64,000 nt of DNA from Solea solea (taxonomy: Eukaryota > Chordata > Actinopteri > Pleuronectiformes > Soleidae): positions 13,500,606 to 13,564,605 of the forward strand of contig NC_081151.1 of assembly GCF_958295425.1 (NCBI RefSeq), read 5' to 3'. The first letter of the stretch is position 1. Every line of letters begins with the position of its first letter. The notes under the pieces were generated by a model. That model was not told where the DNA came from, did not search any database, and saw only the letters and a list, made by a program, of their open reading frames with translations. The translations under genes were made by a program, and so were the position numbers. Positions 22,420-34,470 of this stretch are shown here, in pieces.

Positions 22420-22846
22420 TGTTTTGTTTTTATTGCAGCACACGGACTTGCTTTATTTAACAGCTGAAGATAATCTAATGTAGTGATGATACGTTTTGGA
22501 TTATCAGTAATCACGGTGTGCTTAATTTGCTAAATGTGACAAACAAAGATTAACTGTAAAAACATTTTACAATGAGATATTGAATTATGAATTTTAATTA
22601 TGAACATTAGTTGCCAGGTAACTTATGTCATTTGAATGGAATACAAGATAATATTGTAAACTAAAATGCAATTAATGGTTGTTTCTAATATGAAACATCA
22701 ATACATTGCTGTAATCTATATACACTGTAAAAAACTGTAAAAGGTATCCAGTAATATACTGTAATTATTTTTACAGTAATTAACACTTTTACAGCACTCT
22801 ATTGTCAACTGTTTTGCCTGCAACTTACTGTAAATTCTACAGTTTA

Positions 22847-23230
22847 CTGGTTAAGTTTAGGACGGAAATTTGAATTGTGGTTAGGTTAAGGTTAGGGTTA
22901 ATCACTAACTGGTTATGGTTAATGTCACTGATAAGGCTGTCAGCATTTCAGGCTGTCCAAATGAATTGAAGTTGAAAAGAAAAGAAATTGACACCACAGG
23001 GAGTGAGGACATTTTGGGAAAGTGAGGACATTCTGCCTTGTCCTTAGAACTTAAGGTTAAGACCTGGTTTTAGGGTTAGGCATTTAGTATTGATGGTTAA
23101 GTTTAGGGTACATACATATTTGTGAGGACCAAAACACCTAAAAACCTTAAGAACCAAGAACATTTTGTGAAAGTTAGGACATTTTGGCATTTGTTCAGTC
23201 ACACCTTAAAACGGCTTTTTCAGGGTTAAG
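22847..23230 (+). repeat. Dispersed repeat G, right half
   Basis: Continues the repeat interrupted at 19904: ACTGGTTAAGTTTAGGAC, GGTTAGGGTTAATCACTAAC, CAGGCTGTCCAAATGAAT, then GTGAGGACATTTTGGGAAAG and GTTTTAGGGTTAGG. The same order occurs on the minus strand in 52040-51720. Confidence 0.7.
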
Positions 23231-23387
23231 ACTTGGTTTTATAGGGAAATCAACATAATATACAGTACATTGTAGGAAAAACACAACACAACTAACTACA
23301 AAACACAATTATTACTAATAAAACTTAATTAGGAAAATTAAAGTCCAAAAGAAAGGTTCACATATAGAACTTTGGTATAGAACTTTG

Positions 23388-23575
23388 CATCTCCGCTAGT
23401 CTACATGCCAAAGTGTCCTTGGGCAAGACACTTAACCCTGCGTTGTTCCTGATGGCTGTGCCAGCAGCGTGTGAAAAAATATGCTCCACATAGATGCACT
23501 GTATGAAAGTGTGAGAGAGCAGTTTTGACTGGTCATCAAGATGAGAAAAGCACAATATAAATACAAACAAAGCAT
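23388..23575 (+). mobile_element. SINE family B fragment
   Basis: Contains CGCTAGTCTACATGCC, AAGTGTCCTTGGGCAAGACAC, CCTGATGGCTGTGCCAGCAG and a tail with AAAGCACAATATAAATAC. This is the body and tail of a widespread fish tRNA-derived SINE whose head is seen at 47246. Minus-strand copies lie at 25245, 26372 and 37866. Confidence 0.7.
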
Positions 23576-25244
23576 TAAACTAAGCATCCCTATAACAACT
23601 GTTAACGATTGCATGCGGCTTTAATGAGTTTAAATTACTGTCTTGCTCTGTTGGTAGCTGTTACCATGGTTACTGTCATTTCTGTGTGTTAATCAACAGT
23701 TTTTAAAGTGATAACAGAAAACCTTTTGTGTCCCTAATGGTACTGTTGTCTCAATCTTAGAGCTTGTAGGTGAGTGGCACAGCCAGTGGTTACCTTCTCT
23801 GTAGCCAGAGACGTGACCAAATGTAACCACTTTCTTAAACCCATAGCCCTAAACAATCAGCATAATATTTTTAAAAAAATAACATATACATAGAAACACA
23901 TTTTACACAGAATTTTCAAACCACCAATATGCATGCAAACAAGGTTAGGAACCCTAAAACTGATTCTTGGCATTTAGAAAATATCTGACTGTCCATTATC
24001 CTGACAGTGCCAGGATATCCCTGATCATCAGACAAACACATAGAAAGAAAGAAGATGTGACTCTTTCAGGTCCAAGTCATACTTTCCACATTTGTGTGTC
24101 TGTCTGGTCTCCTACAGTTTGAATCAAATGTGAATGGTACGTATGTGCTGACTGTGAATGCTCCATATAGCACAACACTTTCCAGTCCAGGTGGTGGTGC
24201 GCTCCTTTTTTTGGTCAAGAGACAAAGAAGAAGACAGTAACCATGGAAACTTAGTTGAGGTAATAATAACAAGAGGTCCACTAGCTACTTATGTACAACC
24301 CATTGCTCAAAAATACAAGAGTATACCAATGAGGGTGAGTTCCTGGAGACAAATCATTGCTACTGTAATTAAATGTGAGACTAACGGCATGTTTCCAACA
24401 AGTGGAATTGTACCAAAAAGCTTAGCAGCGGCCCTGACTTTATGAGAATGTGCAATTCTGCCGCACGAGTGAGAGCCATCTAACTGTATTTACTGCGGGC
24501 GGAGAGTCGGACACACACAGAGAGAAGCACTGTGTGAGCGCAGAGCCAGAGCAGAACCACAGAGCAGCGAAGTGCACACACACACACACACATGCACATC
24601 GCACATAAACAGTGTCACAGACGAGCTGTAGATGTTCAGTGCAGCAGACTGTGTGGAACAATCACTGATCTGTTTTGTTTATTCAAGTAAAAATAGTTTT
24701 TTTTTTCTCTCTTTATTTTATGATTCAACACTTTTTTCACCCCTGTGTGTGAAATCTCTAAAGACAGGACGTGTTTGAGTGATATCTAGCATCTTTTCAG
24801 ACTGACTTTAGTTCATTTTCATTGACAGTTGGTAAAATGTCAAACATTCTCCAAACACAAGATAATGAAAGACAGCACAAGAGAGAGCTGGCTACACGGA
24901 AAGGTAAGGGCAGCGTTTTCTCTGGGAGGCATTTTCAAAAAATACCATTTATGGTCCCCTTAAATGTCGTCTCCATGTGGATGGATCGCCTCTCTGGCAA
25001 AAAAACTAAACCCGTTTCCATGTGGACGGCCCCTTAATGTATTCAAAGTTTCTTATACCTGAATGCAGCCAAAAAGGAACGTCTATGTGTGTGTCCATGT
25101 GTGTGTATGTGTATGTGTAAGGAGGCAGATTGGGGCCATTCAAAAGGAAAAATGTGTAAATTGAAAAATAAGTTATTTAAAACTAAAAGTTCAAGTTTTG
25201 ATGTTGACTTCGTAAAATACAACAATGTATCCAAGTTTTATTAA
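23576..25244. other. Mostly unique DNA; possible DNA-transposon remnants
   Basis: 24080-24480 and 24690-25040 have words such as ACGGCATGTTTCCAACAAG and GTTTCCATGTGGACGGCC that resemble subterminal parts of fish MITEs. A short (CA)n is at 24574-24592. The open frame 24158-24445 has no recognised domain and is not called as a gene. Confidence 0.35.
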
Positions 25245-25447
25245 TGGTAAATAGTCTGTTTTTATATAGCACCTTTCTAGTCATGAGGACCACTCAAGCT
25301 GCTTTACACTACAGTTTTGACATTCACCCATTCACACCCATTCACTTACACTTTCATACAGCGCATCTATGTGCAGCAAATTTTTTTATCATTCATCTTT
25401 TACACACATTCATACACTGCCCGGCACAGCTGTCAGGAGCAATTTTC
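25245..25447 (-). mobile_element. SINE family B fragment
   Basis: On the plus strand it reads TAAATAGTCTGTTTTTATATAG, GCTTTACACTACAGTTTTGA, CATTCACCCATTCACACC and GGCACAGCTGTCAGGAGCAA, the inverted tail and body of family B. Confidence 0.75.
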
Positions 25448-26371
25448 AATTAAATTGTGGAATTGTTTTTATATTTGAAATATTTTTTTTTTTTTTCAGA
25501 TGCAGAACAAATGTTCTCAGATTCAGATTACATTTTTTTTCAAATCTTCAATCTTCAAATGTTTCAAATCTTATGTTTTCGGTTTCAGACCTTTGGCCTC
25601 AGTTGGGACAGGCATGGAACGTGTGTGTTTGTGTGTTTGTGTGTGTGCTACATGCAGTTAGTGAAGGGGTCAATCCGTCACATTGGAGTCAAGTATGTTG
25701 ACTTGGAGCATCACTTACAACTTTCCCTTAAATAAATATACAGTAAGGAAGCTCCTTAACTTCCTAATTAGACGCGCTAAGGGGAAACTTTTAAACACTA
25801 GCAATTAAACTTAAACACAATATTGATTAAAAATGTTTACCAAAATAGTTGTGCTGGTTTATTGAATCATCATTTGTTTCTGGTTGGCATGGAGTCATGG
25901 AAGTCATGGATTTGACGTCTTGCTTGATGACTGAAAACTTGAAGCAGTGTAATCCTCATAGATGAGTCAAGTATAAAAGCTGAAGTTTGTAAGTTTAGAC
26001 CTTCACTCCCAGGTGTAAGATGCCACAGATTTGTTTATCTCTGAGCAATTAAACATAACAAAATGGCTTTCTCTGTTAATTTGCCTGTGCAAAGGAGAAC
26101 ACAGTTCTCTCCTCTTTCAGTTTCAATCTTTGGGTGTCTCTCCTCCCAGTTAGTGGCTCACCTTCCAGAACAAATCCTTCTAATTCTGGGAGGGGGGGTT
26201 GTTAGCATCATGATTGAGTTTAACCAGCCCCTTCAAGAATATACGGATGTGCTTCAGCTGAGCAGAACTGTGTAATAGATGGGGAATGAGACAGTGGAGA
26301 AGAGGGAGGAGTTTAAGAGAGGTGGAAAGATGGAGCGATAGAGGAGGACAAGAAGGAACATTTTAAGTGCA

Positions 26372-26590
26372 TGGTCTGTATTTATATAGAGCTTTTCTAG
26401 TTTTGATGACCCCTCAAAGCTGCTTTACACTACAGTTTTACCATTCACACACATTTTTTTTTTAATCACACATTCACACGCTGGAGCAACATGGGGATAA
26501 CTTTGCCCAGGAACACATCGGCACGTAGAGTGGAGTCGAGAATCAAACTGAATGCTGACTCACTCTGCCACTGAGTGACTGTTGTGATCA
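26372..26590 (-). mobile_element. SINE family B, with decayed tRNA head
   Basis: It has the inverted tail (GGTCTGTATTTATATAGAG), GCTTTACACTACAGTTTTAC and the CACATCGGCACGTAGAGTGG block. It then runs into a decayed tRNA-like head, in which the minus strand reads AGTTTGATTCTCGACTCC (box B-like) and CACTCAGTGGCAGAGTGAGT. Confidence 0.75.
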
Positions 26591-26839
26591 TCTCCTGCCG
26601 CTCTTTCTAAACAATAAATGTAAAGTATTAAATTAACTCTGTTGCTAAAGACAATGAAGCTCTGAGGTGAATCGGTATTTACACAACAATAACATCTGTC
26701 TTGTTTTACTAACTTTACTTTTTAATTTATTTTAATGTTACTGTACAGCAGTGGGAAACTCAATCTTACTTATTTAAAGCCAAGTCAGATCCTAAAACAG
26801 AATGCATTGCAGGAAGTACTGAACTAATCTTTTTAATCA

Positions 26840-27045
26840 ACTCATTCTAATGATTCAGTATGCTGAAAAGAGCTACTCTGCTCGTCACTAGTTTGTGTTT
26901 GTGACGTCTATAAAACAATGTTGTGGCAGTTTCGTGCAGCTGTGCTATGACGACCCCATACACATTGAGGCGGTAATGGAAAATGACGTGCCTGATACCA
27001 AAGCGAGTAGAGTAGAGCCGTCGAGTGCTACAACTGTTTAATGGA
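26840..27045 (+). mobile_element. Right half of the TIR transposon seen at 12260-13532
   Basis: Shares GTGACGTCTATAAAACAA, GCAGTTTCGTGCAGCTGTG and AAGCGAGTAGAGTAGAGCCG with 13385-13525, in the same order. The left half is missing. Confidence 0.55.
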
Positions 27046-27416
27046 AAAGCATCATTAGTGTCCGTCATCACCTAGATTGACTGCAGGATTATCACTGGAA
27101 AAACTGGATGTTTCACCCATAAGAATTTCTCCAGTAGCTTATCCAGGAATAATGTGGATATGTAAAATGCGTACAACAGTACAGCTACCCCAATTCAAAA
27201 CACACCTTTGCACAGAGCTGCACTTTCACCGGGCATCACACTGCGTTTATAAACACAAACACTGGACATAACTGTCCTATCCTCTGTTTTATTTTTATAA
27301 ACACTGAACTTACTTGGTTAACTTTCACATGTTTGAAAGTGAAAGTGTGTCTGAGAATGATCACATGACAACAGGAGTGGACTATATACAATTATATACA
27401 TCAAATTCAAATTTTA
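27046..27416. other. Unique DNA, no gene seen
   Basis: Nothing recognised. Confidence 0.4.
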
Positions 27417-27590
27417 GGGCCTTTCTGCATGAGGTTTGCAGGTGTGTGTTTGTGGGTTTCCTCCCACAGTCCAAAAAACATGCAGATTTGGGGATTAGAA
27501 CACTCCTGACCATAGGTGTGAGTGTGAGAGTGAATGGTTGTTTGTCTCTATGTGGCCTTGTGATGCACTAGTGACCTGTCCATGGTTGGT
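27417..27590 (+). mobile_element. SINE family A fragment
   Basis: AGGGCCTTTCTGCATGAGG, TCCTCCCACAGTCCAAAAAA, AGAGTGAATGGTTGTTTGTC and GTGACCTGTCCATGG. Head and tail are missing. Confidence 0.75.
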
Positions 27591-28759
27591 TTAGCTGACT
27601 ACCCATGTCCCTTGTCAATCAAATATAAAAAAAAGTACTTATGTAACGCCCTTTAGTTACACACACAGTGTAATCCCCAAATTTTCTTTGGAGTTTAATA
27701 ATGTTGAGCTATACAGTTTGAATGAGTTTGTATTTTGTTGTAGTTCCTTATTTTCATCAGCGAGGCGTACATTAGTCACACACAAGCACTACTCGCAGTC
27801 ACAGTTCCTTTGTTTTTTTTTTCCTGCACGGACACTGATGAGAACAGACATGTGCTACGTTAATGTAGATAATTAGATGAAGAGTGGCTAAAACTTTATT
27901 TTGTTATTGGTTCTGAAAGATATCCGCACCTGTGAGAAGTTTTTTGGGTTGCTGGACATCGTGTTTTGTCAAGAGAAAACTCCGGTGAGTAGTAACCATT
28001 AACGCTTAGCATAGTGGCTGCTAGCGGCTGCCGACCCCCGCTAATTACTGACTCATTTTATGAATATGTGCCGTTATGCTTCTGAGAAAATGTTTAAAAC
28101 CAACCTGAGGTATATAAGAGTGTGTTGAATTTGAGAATGTGGTTAATTTTGTATTTCTCTGTGGATATTTGTCTGTACTAATCAAACTAGTGCTATGTGT
28201 TAGCAATTGACCTATTGCTAAACAACATGTTACTGATATGACCTGTGCTATTGCTGTATGACAGCTAATGCTACACAGCTAAACAAGTTGGTTTTGTGAG
28301 CTAAAACACATGCAGTTGTGTGCATTTGCGTTATTTAGATAACATATTTCATGTACACATTTTGTGTGAGCTGTATTTTATATATTTTTATAGCTGCATA
28401 TGATACATTGTCAATGTGAATGGTTCATGTTCATTGATTTAAGTTTAAAAAGAGAGGCTAAATACTGTACAATTGATTTAGATAAATAGTTAAAAAGTGA
28501 CACATAATAGATCTAAAGGAAAACAACTGATGTTATGTAGGTTGTTGTTTTTTTGTGTGTATAAATTCATCTTGCAGGTTGCGGGATCAAGATCCAGTTT
28601 TCGAGGCTACCCCTATCATATATATCTTCACCATTAATATTGTGCTATAATTAATAGTCGATATCATTGACTGTATAAACTTGTAACTTGAAACAGTTGT
28701 TGTGTATTTGCTCCTGGTCTCTCTCTCTCTCTTCTGTCTCTACCTCATCTCCCTCTTGT
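27591..28759. other. Unique DNA plus a pyrimidine-rich block
   Basis: No gene is supported. 28718-28800 is CT-rich and leads into the L2 3' end. Confidence 0.4.
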
Positions 28760-29046
28760 CCTTTCTCTCCCCCCTTTCTGTCCCGCACCTCTCCTCTGTC
28801 CCTCATTTTCCTTTCACCCCAACTGGAGGCAGATGACTGCACATCTCTGAGCCTGGTTCTGTCAGAGATTTCTTCCTGTTAAGAGGGAGTTTTTTCTCTC
28901 CACTGATGCCTAGTGCTTGCTCATTGTGGGAACTGTTGGGGTTCTCTGCTCTCCTTGATGTTGTCTATGTACAGTGCCTTGAGATAATGTATATTATGAT
29001 TTGGCGCTATACAAATAAAATTGAATTGAATTGAATTGAATTGAAT
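28760..29046 (+). mobile_element. Maui/L2-type LINE 3' UTR
   Basis: Typical segments are present: CTGGTTCTGTCAGAG, TTTCTTCCTGTTAAGAGGGA, GTGCTTGCTCATTGTGGG, TTGGGGTTCTCTGC, CAGTGCCTTGAGATAATG, TTTGGCGCTATACAAATAAA and a tail of ATTGA units repeated to 29046. Only the 3' UTR is present. It is one of the commonest LINE ends in percomorph fish. Confidence 0.85.
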
Positions 29047-29252
29047 AAATCGATTGTGATGGCGAGCTAGAGCCTGGACCCCAGGAACGTGGAGCAGAAC
29101 ACCGGCGTACATGCGTGGAGGGTGTGACGTCGGAAGCAGCTTCTTCGAGTATCTAGAGAAAGCACTTCTATCACATCATACAGATAAGAAACAAAATCAC
29201 ACTACCCGGGTAGATAAACAATTACACAACCATACATTAAAGGACTAACACA

Positions 29253-29275
29253 CACACACACACACACACACACAT
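29253..29275. repeat. (CA)n microsatellite
   Basis: About 11 CA units. Confidence 0.9.
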
Positions 29276-29639
29276 TTCAGACAAAATGTGGACACTGACT
29301 TACCTGGACAGTTTACTTTATTTTTGTACTCTATTGGACTTTGTTTATTCCTTGGCTTCCTGCCAATAAATAACCTTTTTGTTACTCTTTTTTCTAACTG
29401 TTGTCCATGTCATTTATATCCCCTATGAGCAAAACGATATCTTCTGATGTGGCCTAAATTGAAAGTACATGACATTCACCACAGCTCATATGCAATAGAC
29501 AGTGTTACGACCATTACACTTACATTTTTGAAAGTTGCAATACAAAATACATATTTTTCTATGTATGGTCATTCATATCATTTATCATTGTTTTGGTGGG
29601 TGTATTTTCCCTAATCATGTCCCATTGCTCCTCTGATAG

Positions 29640-30250
29640 TTGACCAAACCTCTGGCTGGCTGATTTCATTTGGAGATCACTCTCTCTAACTGCAGCTTCC
29701 CATTCCCCACAAACTGCACTCTGAGCCTCTGTTTAGCTAGAGATCTGTGTTGTTGTTCATTTATGCAAGATGGTAAGATAATGAAATTGTTTGGCAAAGG
29801 TCTTTGCGATATAATTTCACTTTAGCGTCATTATCTATGTAGATTTATGAAGTGAAGATATGGAATGGCCGCCGTTTCACTTTCTTTGAGAAACTCCATT
29901 AAAATTAATGAGGAAAGGTCGGGAGGGATTTTTGAGTCCCTCTTAATTCCTCTGAGCTTGATATAACAAAGAAATATATTGAGGAGAAGAGAGAATATAA
30001 ACTATTGATGTTATCAGAGAGTTTAGCCTCTGGTTACACAGACTCAGAATGTATTTGTTTTTTAATGAGTCTGATAGAATCCCTTAATGTTTAACAGGTT
30101 TGTCTGATAACATGGCAGATAAGAGAGAATGCACAAATTATCAATTAATCCGGGCGATATGATTTTATACTATGCAAATATTTACTGTCAGATGACTCAT
30201 CTATATATTGCAGACTGTATGTAACTAAGTATTTACACAGTTGTTCCAAT
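29640..30250. promoter_or_regulatory. Strongest conserved non-coding element candidate
   Basis: Over 600 bases with no simple repeat, no SINE and no open frame, but dense in developmental-factor words: ATTAAAATTAATGAGG near 29898, ATCAATTAATCC near 30141 (homeodomain and Otx-type TAATCC), ATGCAAAT near 30173 (POU octamer) and CTGTCAGATGAC just after (Meis-like TGTCA). Flanking DNA is repeats and microsatellites. Such blocks in gene deserts are usually enhancers of distant developmental genes. The call is from sequence texture only. Confidence 0.35.
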
Positions 30251-30620
30251 ATGGGTATGTACGTACATAAACAATACAATATATTAATATTATAATATTT
30301 CAAGACAAGGGTTATGTTCAAGCATCATTCAAGTAATGAACCATACCAACTTAACAGAGGTACAGTTTGAGAAAATTTTAATTTGATTTTTTACGCCCCC
30401 CTTTCAAACACACGGTATAGGGTTAGGGCCACATATTAATGTTTTTTGAAAATAAAACAACCACAAAAATGTCGTAATTCTGAGATTAAAGTCCCAATTT
30501 TGACAATTCAGACACAATTCTGCAGCGAAACAATCTCCTTAATGTGACCTAATCCATACAAACAAGGAAAAACAGACACAACACACACAAACACACACCA
30601 ATCAATATGTGTGTGATTTC
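30251..30620. other. Unique AT-rich DNA, no gene seen
   Basis: Short CA-rich patch near 30570-30598; otherwise nothing recognised. Confidence 0.4.
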
Positions 30621-30957
30621 ACGGTGGTGTAGTGGTTAGCACTCTCGCCTTGCGAGCCCCGGTTTGAACAAGGGCCTTTCTGCATGGAGTTTGCATGTTC
30701 TCCCCGTGTGTGCGTGGGTTCTCTCTGGGTTCTCCGGCTTCCTCCCACAGTCCAAAAACATGGAATGTGGGGTTTAGGTAAATTGGACACTCTAAATTGA
30801 CCATAGAGTCAACAAGAGTCAATGGTTGTTTGTCTCTATCTGTGTGTGGCCCTGCGATGGACTGGCAAACTGTCCCCGCCTATTGCCCGATGTAGCTGAG
30901 ATTGGCACAGCACCCCCCGCGACCCTCTGGTGGAGGATAAAGTGGTAGATGATGACT
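30621..30957 (+). mobile_element. SINE family A, near full length
   Basis: The tRNA-like head is clear (ACGGTGGTGTAGTGGTTAGC for box A, then GCGAGCCCCGGTTTGAACAAG for box B). The body (GCATGGAGTTTGCATG, TCCTCCCACAGTCCAAAAAC, TGGACACTCTAAATTGACC) and the 3' end (GCGACCCTCTGGTGGAGG, AAAGTGGTAGATGATG) follow. This is the best-preserved copy in the window. Confidence 0.85.
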
Positions 30958-33919
30958 GACTGACCATGGATGTGTAAATAAATGGTAAAACCAACGATAG
31001 TGAACACAGTAAGCTGAAAAGTATAATGACGTGATTAAAGGTTAAAATGATCAATTTAATGGTTTATTTAATTGACCGTGGCTATTAGTTCATGTGTTGT
31101 TACAGGAATCATGTTGTTTTCTTGGATGCTTTTTGCCTGATTTCCCTAAATCAAATCAAATGTTGATTTTCCATTCACTGATATACTGTATGTGAATAAG
31201 AATGTTGTAAAATACAATTTTTTTCTGTCACAGAACTCAGGGATTTAATATATTACTATATTATATAACAGATAGTGATGATACGACATCACTAGTGAAG
31301 TGACCGCAGGTCACACAGTCACAGCTACACAGTTCACACCGTCAGTCTGTGTCACAATGTCCGAGACTAAACAAAGATATAAAGTGCAGCATGTCAGCCT
31401 CCTCTCCTCAATCAATCCACACAACAGCTCGTTACTACATCAACTATCAGTTTGAAAATAAATGATAATGAGTGACGAATAAATAACAATAAGTTATTAA
31501 AATGAATAATAAGTTTTCGTATCATACGGTTCCCTGACAGTAACGCTGTTCCCGAGACGCCACATGGCCGCGCTTGGCTGTGAAGTCACTCTGGTAAATA
31601 TTTTTATGGGCTTTTTATCTTTTTATGGTCTTTAGGAAGGTTTTACAAATATGAAACTCCATGAATTAAAACTATAGAATATAAAGATCTATGCGTATGT
31701 CCATGTCTCGAGGTGTCCTGAGGACACTTTTACAGGTGTCTCATACTAAAAAATTGCTTTTTGGGTCGCATGAGTATTCTTGGTTGCAGTACCGCAAGTG
31801 GCCAAACTCTTACCAACCTCAGGTTGTTTTTTTTCCATTTTTCATTTCAGCACAAAATTGGAAATTGGAAAAACAAGTTGTTATCCGTTTTTTTTTATTT
31901 GATTTTGTAAAATGACATGTAATGTAATGTAATGTAAACAAATATTGAGAAAACAAGTTGTTTTTTCATTATTTATTTTTGGTTTTATTTTAAAAAAACG
32001 AATGAACGAATGATACACGGTTGATTAGAGTGGACAGATTTACAAGTATGTTGGCTGGACACTTCGTAGAAGAGATATGTTTATGTATGTATTTATGTAT
32101 GTGAGAAAATGATGTAGACCTGACAAAGCAGAGGAAAGACAATAACTTCTGAGTTTTTTTTTGGCCAAATCAGGATTCTTTGGTCAAGTCTACTTTTATT
32201 TTATTTATGTGCTAGTCTATAAACTTGCCATCCTCATGGCTATAGAATAACCACCACACCACTGGTTTTGATTAATTGGGGTTTCTATAAGATGGGAAAA
32301 AAGAGTTGATATTATTATATTATTGAGATACTAACACTTAATAATCACACAGACAGACATACTAGTGTCATACATATCTAAAACTATTTGCCAATATGGA
32401 CAACATTTATTGCATTTACTCTCCTTGCTTTCTTTGCAGCATGGACAGTTGGTGCTGGAGTAGCCATCATTCCCCTGGAAGGACCTGTATGCAGAGTAGG
32501 TGTAGCGCAACAGCCAATAGGAGCTCTCTCTCTCACACACACACAACTGTGAGTGTCAGAATACTATACCCGGACATATTTTATCTCGGGTGTCCCGTGT
32601 GTGTGTGTTTATATCAATCTGCATGTGTATGTATCAGTGTGTGGGTGCACGTGTCAGTGCAGAGGGATATCAAATGTGTATCTTGCAGCACTATGACATG
32701 GACAGATCTAATGCAGTGCAGGTTAGATTTCGTCTAAAAGCTCCATCTGTGATGCTAATGGCAGAACAGAGGCCACACTGAGGACAACTATTCTCCCCGT
32801 CGCACACACAGAGAGAGAAGCATTTTTACACAAATTCAGGCGACATTACATTGACATGGATTCATTTCCTGCAGATTGACTCGAACCTCAACCTTAACAA
32901 CTTACAACAAATAGTTAACTTGTGTACAGTTGATGCGTTGCCTGCTGGCCAATTACAACTGATTACATTTGAAAATTAAAATGTAAATTAACACCAGACC
33001 CAAAATTAACACTAGGCACCAGATTCTAATATAATACCGTGAGAAATTAAAGACCATTAAAGCTTACTGTGTAAGTAAAACTTAAAATAATATTAAATTG
33101 ATAATGGCCATGTCAAACGTACCGTTTGTGAATGATCAAATACAATTAATCAATTAGGGTCTGCATTGGAGATAAGTAAGTATAAGTAAATCATTCTTGT
33201 TTATGGGGATTTAATCTTGGCAAAGTCAGAAAATAATCTAATTTTAAGAAAAAAAGATAATTGTTCTAATAAGGTAACACAGCACTTCACCAGTATCAAA
33301 CAACATATTGCCAACCAAAGAACAATATTTTTTTTCTGTGTTTGCAAATATAAGATATATTAGGTATATATTCTATAGATTCTTAAAGTCATCTTAATTG
33401 AGGTAAGAAATATTAGTTTTAAGTAAACATTTCTTGTTTACTTAAAACTTACTTAAAGTGGCACTGGCACATTGCTTCTCTTAAAAACAGAATATTTGCC
33501 GTCTTTCTAGTTGGTCTGTTTATGCAGTGCAGTAAGTAAAATCTGGAACACACAGACATTTCATATTTCATTCACACATGCTTAAACATGACTCCTGCAT
33601 GTCTACAGTCAGGTGTTTGACTGAAAGGAACATCTGACATTCCTTTCACAAGTGACCTCGATACTAGAAGTGTGTAATTGATACACTTCCTGTCTTACTG
33701 TCTTCTACAGGGCAACACAGAGGACATGGAGAACAGTTGGCAACAAAGACTCTGAAGTTTCAAACCTGTTGCAGTAAACTCATCTCCACTCCTGCCACGC
33801 CCAGCTTTTGCTTCTTCCTCCTTATGAAAGCAGGAGCAGTGAGTATTCTATATCTGACTGGCACACGACTTTAAGCGGCACTGTGGCAATGGCCAGGGAC
33901 ACAGCACACAAATTACAAT
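30958..33919. other. Mostly unique AT-rich DNA, no gene seen
   Basis: Contains a short L2-type tail (separate entry) and a short (CA)n near 32536. A segment at 32440-32507 follows a fair acceptor (CTTGCTTTCTTTGCAG) and has a short open frame, but nothing supports a gene. Confidence 0.4.
31905..31938 (+). mobile_element. L2-type LINE tail remnant
   Basis: AAAATGACATGTAATGTAATG and further TGTAA units equal the 3' tail of the L2 copy at 12608 (minus strand). Only the last 30 or so bases remain. Confidence 0.5.
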
Positions 33920-34265
33920 TAACTGCTAATCCTTTACAGACTAATTCACGATGGCAATTTAATTTGCTCTGAGGCGATTCTTTTATTTTGCTCCAAATCT
34001 TTTTTTCAATTTGCCACCCTGCTGTCCCAGGTGCCAGACCAGCTTTAAAGAAGGGACGATATTGATAGTTTATTGGCTGTGAGTATTCATTTAACAGAAG
34101 CAATATTTTTTTTTTTTCAGATACTTGGTGAGAATTGCTTTTTGAAGAATTTAAGAGGTTTTCATCCACTCTGGAGATTAGCGGGAAAAATAATGAATTT
34201 GAGAGTAAAAGTGGGGCAAAGCATTAACGAGAAACTTCAGGAAGATAAGTCAAGAAACAGATAAG
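33920..34265. promoter_or_regulatory. Possible conserved non-coding element
   Basis: Non-repetitive block with GGCAATTTAATTTGCTC, GACGATATTGATAGTTTATTGG and AAAATAATGAATTTGAG, interrupted by one poly-T. No coding signal. Judged by texture only. Confidence 0.3.
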
Positions 34266-34470
34266 AGGCTCCTGAGAATGCAGACTGTAATGTGTCATTA
34301 TTTTGGAGGAGAGAACATGGCTGCAAAGTGAATAATATACAGTACTGTATAGTGTGGGGCTTACAACTGCAACTGTGCCAACCCAACACAGTGGGTTTAC
34401 AAAAAAAAAATAGAAATATATATTTTTAAACATTAATTTTGGGCTTTTGTTCAATATAATTTGTGTGCAG

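Larger units (their letters stand above)
19905..22846 (+). mobile_element. 2.94-kb insertion carrying a SAMD3-like gene fragment
   Basis: The sequence interrupts dispersed repeat G, whose uninterrupted minus-strand copy at 51720-52130 runs straight across the junction (CATTTCTGAGG next to ACTGGTTAAG). The ends are related inverted sequences: TGTAATTTCTACAGTAA near 19922-19938 and TGTAGAATTTACAGTAA (minus strand) near 22825-22841, with many extra ACAGTAA/TTACTGT words just inside both ends. A TA duplication at the junctions is possible. Inside are exons of a decayed gene (21327-21909) and a possible 5' exon ending AAAGT/GTAAGTAAG near 20210. No transposase is visible, so it would be nonautonomous. 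The superfamily is not assigned. Confidence 0.55.

Noticed and set aside
24158..24445. 95-codon plus-strand open frame
   Set aside because: No recognised domain; the surrounding words resemble MITE ends.
30621..30700. Functional tRNA gene
   Set aside because: Box A and B-like words are present, but no cloverleaf can be drawn and a SINE body follows.
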